Positions 59,835 to 64,000 of a DNA stretch of 64,000 nt are shown here, piece by piece (within the stretch, counting starts at the first letter, position 1; each line of letters starts with the position of its first letter). The translations under genes and the position numbers were made by a program. The notes under the pieces were generated by a model. The model was not told the DNA's origin, did not search any database, and saw only the letters and a program-made list of their open reading frames with translations. Source of the stretch: an uncultured Muribaculaceae bacterium (GTDB taxonomy: Bacteria > Bacteroidota > Bacteroidia > Bacteroidales > Muribaculaceae); NCBI GenBank assembly GCA_910589055.1, contig CAJURN010000018.1, positions 1 through 64,000 of the forward strand, read 5' to 3'.

Positions 59835-60827
59835 ATGAAAGCGAAATCAACTTCCATACTGGCCGCTGTGGCAGCTCTGGCAATAGGCTTGGGAGCCACA
59901 TCGTGTCTCAAATACGAGAAAAAAGCCAATACATCCACTACCGGCACCACCACCCTGGTGTGCGACAATACATTCCAGAACATTATGGAGCAGGAGGTTG
60001 ACGTGTTCGAATACCAGTATCCCGACGCGCACATCCTCGCACGCTACGCCACACAGTCGGAAGCCTTTGACTCCCTGCTGAGCCTCAACACCAAGACAAT
60101 TGTGGTGTCGCGCGACATAACTCCCGAAGAGACACGCTATCTCAAGAGCAAGCGCCGCACTCCGCGCTCGAGCAAAATCGCCGTGGATGCAGTAGCTTTC
60201 ATTGTCAATCCCGCAAATCCCTGCGAGATGCTCACCTTGAAAGAGGTGGCCGACATCGTGTCGGGACGCTCTCCGCAGTGGAACGACCTTTCGCCCTCTA
60301 AACTCGGCGAAATCCAGGTGGTGCTCGACCAAAAAGGCTCGAGCCTTGCCACCTTCATGCGTGACTCGCTTCTTGACGGCGGACAGCTCGGCTCAAACGT
60401 ATACGCCGCAGGCTCGATTCCCGAAGTATTCCGCATCGTGGAGGAAAACGTCAATGCCATTGGCGTGCTTGGTGTCAGTTGGATTACATCCGACATGGGT
60501 TCGGCCGACATTTCCCGCGACTCCCTCGCGCAGAGCGTGCTCTCCGACGATCCCGTCATGGGCGCTTCGCTCACTCAGCGCGTAAAGGTGCTCAAACTCC
60601 GCCGCAACGACGAGGTGACAGCCTACAAGCCATATCAGCAGAACATCTTCGATGGTACCTATCCTTTGTTCCGCCAGATGTATATGATTACCACCGGACA
60701 CTCCGGCAGTGTGGCAGGTGGTTTCTATTCCTTCGTCACCGGCGATATCGGCCAAAAGATAATCATGAAGACCGGAATACTTCCGGCACGTATGAGAATT
60801 CAGGTAGTGCAGGTCGGAAACGACTGA
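59835..60827 (+). CDS. PstS-like periplasmic substrate-binding lipoprotein
   Basis: This 330-residue lipoprotein has a signal with lipobox 'GATSC' (Cys24). The body resembles phosphate-binding PstS-type proteins ('KIAVDAVAFIVNPANPCEML', 'EVADIVSGRSPQWNDL', 'MFITT-like' C-terminal 'YPLFRQMYMITTGHSGSVAG'). No pstCAB genes are nearby. Position beside a TPR protein in Bacteroidetes suggests a role other than classical phosphate uptake, but that is uncertain. Confidence 0.8.
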   Translation: MKAKSTSILAAVAALAIGLGATSCLKYEKKANTSTTGTTTLVCDNTFQNIMEQEVDVFEYQYPDAHILARYATQSEAFDSLLSLNTKTIVVSRDITPEETRYLKSKRRTPRSSKIAVDAVAFIVNPANPCEMLTLKEVADIVSGRSPQWNDLSPSKLGEIQVVLDQKGSSLATFMRDSLLDGGQLGSNVYAAGSIPEVFRIVEENVNAIGVLGVSWITSDMGSADISRDSLAQSVLSDDPVMGASLTQRVKVLKLRRNDEVTAYKPYQQNIFDGTYPLFRQMYMITTGHSGSVAGGFYSFVTGDIGQKIIMKTGILPARMRIQVVQVGND

Positions 60828-60881
60828 TGCCCACTGAAATAATGGAAAAAGTAAAATAAATAAACATAGCACAAAAGTAAC

Positions 60882-62507
60882 ATGAAATTTAAGTTTTTAT
60901 TATCGCTTCTCGTAGCCGGCACACTCGCGGCAGGCGCACAGAGCCAGGGTTACAAGGATGGTATCGAATACTACAAGGCAGGACAGTACGAAAACGCCCG
61001 GACCATCCTCAACCGTAACCTCAACAACCAGGAGACCGACCAGTCCCTCGCCAACTACTACCTCGGCCAGGTTGCCCTCGTTCAGGGTGACAAGGCTGCT
61101 GCGAAATCCTATTTCGACAAGGGTCTGAGCATCAATCCCGACAACGCTTACAACTACGTAGGTATCGGCGCTCTCCAGCTCCTTGACGGAAACGCTTCCG
61201 CCGCTCAGGATAATTTCAAGAAAGCTCAGAGCCTCGCAAAGAAAAATGCCGAAATCTCCGTTGCTATCGCCCGCGCTTACTACAACGCCGACCCCGTGAA
61301 GTATGCCAAGGAACTTGACAAGGCTCTCGACAAGGCCCGTAAGGACTCCAAGAATACAGAACCCTCCATCTACATCCTCGAAGGCGACATGGCCGCCGAT
61401 GCAAAGGAATACAACAAGGCCGCCGAATGGTATGAGCAGGCTATCAACTTCGACCAGAACAACCCCGAAGGTTATGTGAAGTATGCCAAGGTATATTTCT
61501 ACGTTAACCCCAAGTTCGCCATCGAGAAACTTGAACAGCTCTATCAGCTTCAGCCCAATTCGGCTCTTGCTCAGCGCGAGCTTGCAAAGACCTACTACGA
61601 CGGAAAATATTGGGCTAAGGCTGCCGACCTCTATGGCAAATACATCCAGAACCCCAACCACTTCCCCGAAGACAAGGCTCTTTACTCTGTACTTCTCTAC
61701 TGGGCTGAGAAATATCCCGAATCGCTCCGCGTTGCCAATGAAATCCTTTCTGAGGATCCCTCCAACTTCCTGATGCAGCGTATGCGCTTCCTCAACCAGA
61801 ATGCTACCGGTGACTATCAGAACGCCGCCGACAACGCCAAGGCCTTCTTCGCAAACAATCCTAACGCGAAATTCACTATCAACGACTACACAACCTATGC
61901 CGAAGCCCTTTCAAACCTCGGTCAGGACTCACTTGCCGTTGTGCAGTACGAAATCGCCGTAAAGAACAATCCCGAGAACGCCGACCTCCTCAAGAGCATG
62001 AGCGACGTCTACACCAAGAACAAGCAGTATCTTGAAGCGGCCGAAGCCTACGATGCTTACCTTCAGCTTCAGGAACAGCCCTCTATCAACGACCTCTTCG
62101 GCCTTACCGGACGCTACCTCAACGTTGCTGCGACCTCTCAGGACAGCGACCAGCGCGTGAAAGCTGCCGACCGCGGTATCGAATACATGAACAAGATTCT
62201 GGAAAAGGCAACTCCCCAGGCTCCCCTCTATCAGCGTCTCGCCCGTCTTTACGTAGCACGCAACGGTAACAAACCTGACGAAAACGCCATCAACACCTAC
62301 GTTCAGATGACAGACTTCCTCAATCAGGATGCTGCAAACATGGCTGCTGAAAACCGTGCCGCGCTCAACCTCTACAAGGAAGCATATTCCTTCGAAATGC
62401 TTTATTACAGCTCTGTTGCTCCCGACAAGGAAAAACTCGCCGAGGCAACACAGAATTTCAACGCCGTGAACGCCCTCCTCAATCCCGAGGCAGCCACCGC
62501 TGAATAA
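60882..62507 (+). CDS. Large TPR-repeat protein, secreted or periplasmic
   Basis: This 541-residue protein has a signal peptide (MKFKFLLSLLVAGTLAAGAQ) followed by repeated tetratricopeptide units. Examples are 'YYKAGQYENARTILNRNL', 'NYYLGQVALVQGDKAAAKSY', 'KAAEWYEQAINFDQNNPEGY' and 'YLEAAEAYDAYLQLQ'. It is strikingly rich in Ala, Asn and Tyr and contains few basic clusters. TPR scaffolds bind partner proteins; this one is immediately downstream of the PstS-like lipoprotein (54 bases) and probably works with it. Confidence 0.88.
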   Translation: MKFKFLLSLLVAGTLAAGAQSQGYKDGIEYYKAGQYENARTILNRNLNNQETDQSLANYYLGQVALVQGDKAAAKSYFDKGLSINPDNAYNYVGIGALQLLDGNASAAQDNFKKAQSLAKKNAEISVAIARAYYNADPVKYAKELDKALDKARKDSKNTEPSIYILEGDMAADAKEYNKAAEWYEQAINFDQNNPEGYVKYAKVYFYVNPKFAIEKLEQLYQLQPNSALAQRELAKTYYDGKYWAKAADLYGKYIQNPNHFPEDKALYSVLLYWAEKYPESLRVANEILSEDPSNFLMQRMRFLNQNATGDYQNAADNAKAFFANNPNAKFTINDYTTYAEALSNLGQDSLAVVQYEIAVKNNPENADLLKSMSDVYTKNKQYLEAAEAYDAYLQLQEQPSINDLFGLTGRYLNVAATSQDSDQRVKAADRGIEYMNKILEKATPQAPLYQRLARLYVARNGNKPDENAINTYVQMTDFLNQDAANMAAENRAALNLYKEAYSFEMLYYSSVAPDKEKLAEATQNFNAVNALLNPEAATAE

Positions 62508-62532
62508 TCTCCAACTTATAATATCCACCTGC

Positions 62533-62566
62533 AAAGCGGCTACCTTAATCGGCAGCCGCTTTCTTT
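62533..62566 (+). terminator. Terminator after the TPR gene
   Basis: AAAGCGGCT (62533-62541) and AGCCGCTTT (62554-62562) form a hairpin followed by CTTTC. It separates the TPR gene from rarA. Confidence 0.6.
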
Positions 62567-62584
62567 CACCGAATACTACTGTAC

Positions 62585-63865
62585 ATGTCTCTGCAACCTC
62601 TTGCCGAACGGATGCGCCCGCGCACCCTCGACGATTACATAGGCCAGGCCCATCTCGTGGGCGACGGAAACATTCTCCGTCGGATGATTGACTCCGGACG
62701 TGTGTCATCGTTTATTCTCTGGGGCCCTCCCGGAGTGGGTAAGACCACCCTGGCCCGCATAATCGCCAACACCACGAAAAGCGCATTTTTCACCCTCTCG
62801 GCTGTCACGTCGGGAGTGAAGGAGGTACGCGAGGTAATCGAGCAATGCAAGAGGGAGGCGTCGGGAATGTTCAGCCAAGGACGTCCGATACTGTTTATCG
62901 ACGAAATCCACCGCTTCAGCAAGTCGCAGCAGGACAGCCTTCTCGGCGCGGTAGAAAACGGTACGGTGACGCTTATAGGCGCAACGACCGAGAATCCGTC
63001 ATTCGAGGTCATCCGTCCGCTCCTGTCAAGAGCGCAGGTGTACACGCTCCGTCCCCTTGAAGCTCCACAGCTTCAGCAGCTGCTCGACCGGGCAATCACA
63101 CAAGACGAGATTCTGAGCAAGCGCAAAATCCGTGTGGAGCAGACTGAAGCTCTCTTCCGCTACGCCGGAGGCGATGCCCGCAAGTTGCTCAACATCCTTG
63201 ACCTGCTTGAGCAGTCCACAGGTCATGGCGAGGAAATTGTCATCAACGACAAGGTTGTGACAGAACGTCTTCAGGAAAATCCCCAGGCCTACGATAAGAA
63301 CGGCGAGATGCACTACGACATCATTTCGGCCTTTATCAAGAGCGTTCGCGGCAGCGACCCTGATGCCGCCGTCTACTGGCTCGCACGCATGATTGCCGGA
63401 GGTGAAGACCCGGAATTCATTGCCCGCCGCATGGTGATTCTTGCATCTGAAGACATCGGTCTCGCCAATCCCAACGCGATGCTCGTTGCCAACACAACGT
63501 TCGACATTGTACAGAAAATAGGCATGCCGGAAGGACGTATTCCGCTGTCGCAATGTGCGATATATCTTGCCACATCGGCCAAGAGCAACTCCGCCTACAT
63601 GGCAATCAACGATGCGCTTGCCGAGGTTGAGCGCAGCGGAAACCTGCCCGTGCCGCTGCACCTGCGCAACGCCCCTACGTCGCTGATGAAAAAACTCGGC
63701 TACGGAAACGAGTACAAGTATGCCCACGACTATCCGGGTAATTTCGTGCGTCAGCAGTTCCGCCCCGACGAAATCCGTGACAAACGATTTTGGCATCCCG
63801 GCAGCAATCAGGCCGAGACTCAGATGTCGCAGCGCCAGCAAGCCCGCTGGGGGACGGAGCAATAG
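62585..63865 (+). CDS. rarA: Replication-associated recombination protein A (RarA/MgsA)
   Basis: This 426-residue AAA+ ATPase of the clamp-loader group has Walker A G47-PPGVGKT54, Walker B 'ILFIDEIHRFSKSQQ' (about 102-116), sensor 1 'GATTENPSFEV' and the C-terminal MgsA domain ('HYDIISAFIKSVRGSDPDAA', 'EDIGLANPNAM'). It acts at stalled replication forks. It is complete in the window and has its own short upstream gap. Confidence 0.95.
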   Translation: MSLQPLAERMRPRTLDDYIGQAHLVGDGNILRRMIDSGRVSSFILWGPPGVGKTTLARIIANTTKSAFFTLSAVTSGVKEVREVIEQCKREASGMFSQGRPILFIDEIHRFSKSQQDSLLGAVENGTVTLIGATTENPSFEVIRPLLSRAQVYTLRPLEAPQLQQLLDRAITQDEILSKRKIRVEQTEALFRYAGGDARKLLNILDLLEQSTGHGEEIVINDKVVTERLQENPQAYDKNGEMHYDIISAFIKSVRGSDPDAAVYWLARMIAGGEDPEFIARRMVILASEDIGLANPNAMLVANTTFDIVQKIGMPEGRIPLSQCAIYLATSAKSNSAYMAINDALAEVERSGNLPVPLHLRNAPTSLMKKLGYGNEYKYAHDYPGNFVRQQFRPDEIRDKRFWHPGSNQAETQMSQRQQARWGTEQ

Positions 63866-63944
63866 GCGAAGATAGGCAAGATGGGCAAGGAAGGTAAGGA
63901 GGTGAAAAGGCGAGAGATGCCTCATGTTTCATCAAGATTCAACA

Positions 63945-63984
63945 CAACTGGCCCTGATGGAGATTTCTCCATCAGGGCCAGTTG
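63945..63984 (+). terminator. Strong hairpin terminator at the right edge
   Basis: CAACTGGCCCTGATGGAGA and its exact complement form a 19-bp stem with a 2-base loop, followed by GTATTTT. It probably serves rarA or a convergent gene outside the window. Confidence 0.7.
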
Positions 63985-64000
63985 GTATTTTAGGGAGGGG

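Overview
This window looks like a chromosomal segment of a gut Bacteroidales bacterium, most likely Muribaculaceae-like. The evidence is tandem SusC/SusD pairs, promoters of the Bacteroidetes type (TTTG about 20 bases before TAnnTTTG), an UpxY-type (NusG-like) regulator in front of a capsule locus, GH92 and GH97 enzymes, and C-terminal tails of the 'YFNLQGVRV' kind. Family assignments come from reading the proteins; no database search was run.

1-22.95 kb is a surface-polysaccharide (capsule/O-antigen) locus. It opens with a sugar-nucleotide SDR whose catalytic Lys is replaced by Asn. Next comes an unusual protein that joins a catalytically degenerate tyrosine-recombinase fold to a NusG/UpxY antiterminator half. 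An AT-rich variable block follows: acyltransferase, pyruvyl-transferase-like protein, FrhB-like iron-sulfur protein, four glycosyltransferases, Wzx flippase and a Wzy-like polymerase. After it comes a more GC-rich conserved block, capE-capF-capG-wbuB-SDR-wbpL-wbuC-aminotransferase, which should make UDP-L-FucNAc, transfer it, and start the lipid-linked repeat unit. Two small antisense 'hitchhiker' genes (a four-helix-bundle S23-like gene and a GxxExxY gene) sit inside this block, each bracketed by inverted or tandem repeats. A terminator closes the locus at about 22.95 kb.

23.0-49.4 kb is a mannoside-utilisation region. It holds a GH92 enzyme with an extra N-terminal beta-rich domain, a GntR regulator and an MFS sugar transporter, then a convergent AraC regulator. 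A long co-directional run (29.2-49.3 kb) follows: mannose-6-phosphate isomerase split by an in-frame TAG, ROK sugar kinase, two small lipoproteins, two SusC/SusD pairs, a DUF4625-like lipoprotein, a second GH92, an M6-like protein that has lost HExxH, a GH-A clan glycosidase, and a secreted two-domain protein. The proposed flow is release of mannose outside or in the periplasm, uptake, phosphorylation by the ROK kinase, and isomerisation to fructose-6-phosphate.

49.4-57 kb holds a Y-family DNA polymerase with a YolD-like partner, a GH97 gene preceded by three tandem promoter-bearing palindromic repeats, tRNA-Leu(UAG), a HigBA-type toxin-antitoxin pair with a 34-bp perfect operator palindrome, tRNA-Cys(GCA), and an M3 peptidase lipoprotein.

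56.8-64 kb is largely housekeeping: a K+-channel-like protein with an unusual filter, an RluA-type pseudouridine synthase, fmt, a small membrane protein, a PstS-like lipoprotein, a large TPR protein, and rarA. A strong hairpin terminator lies at the right edge.
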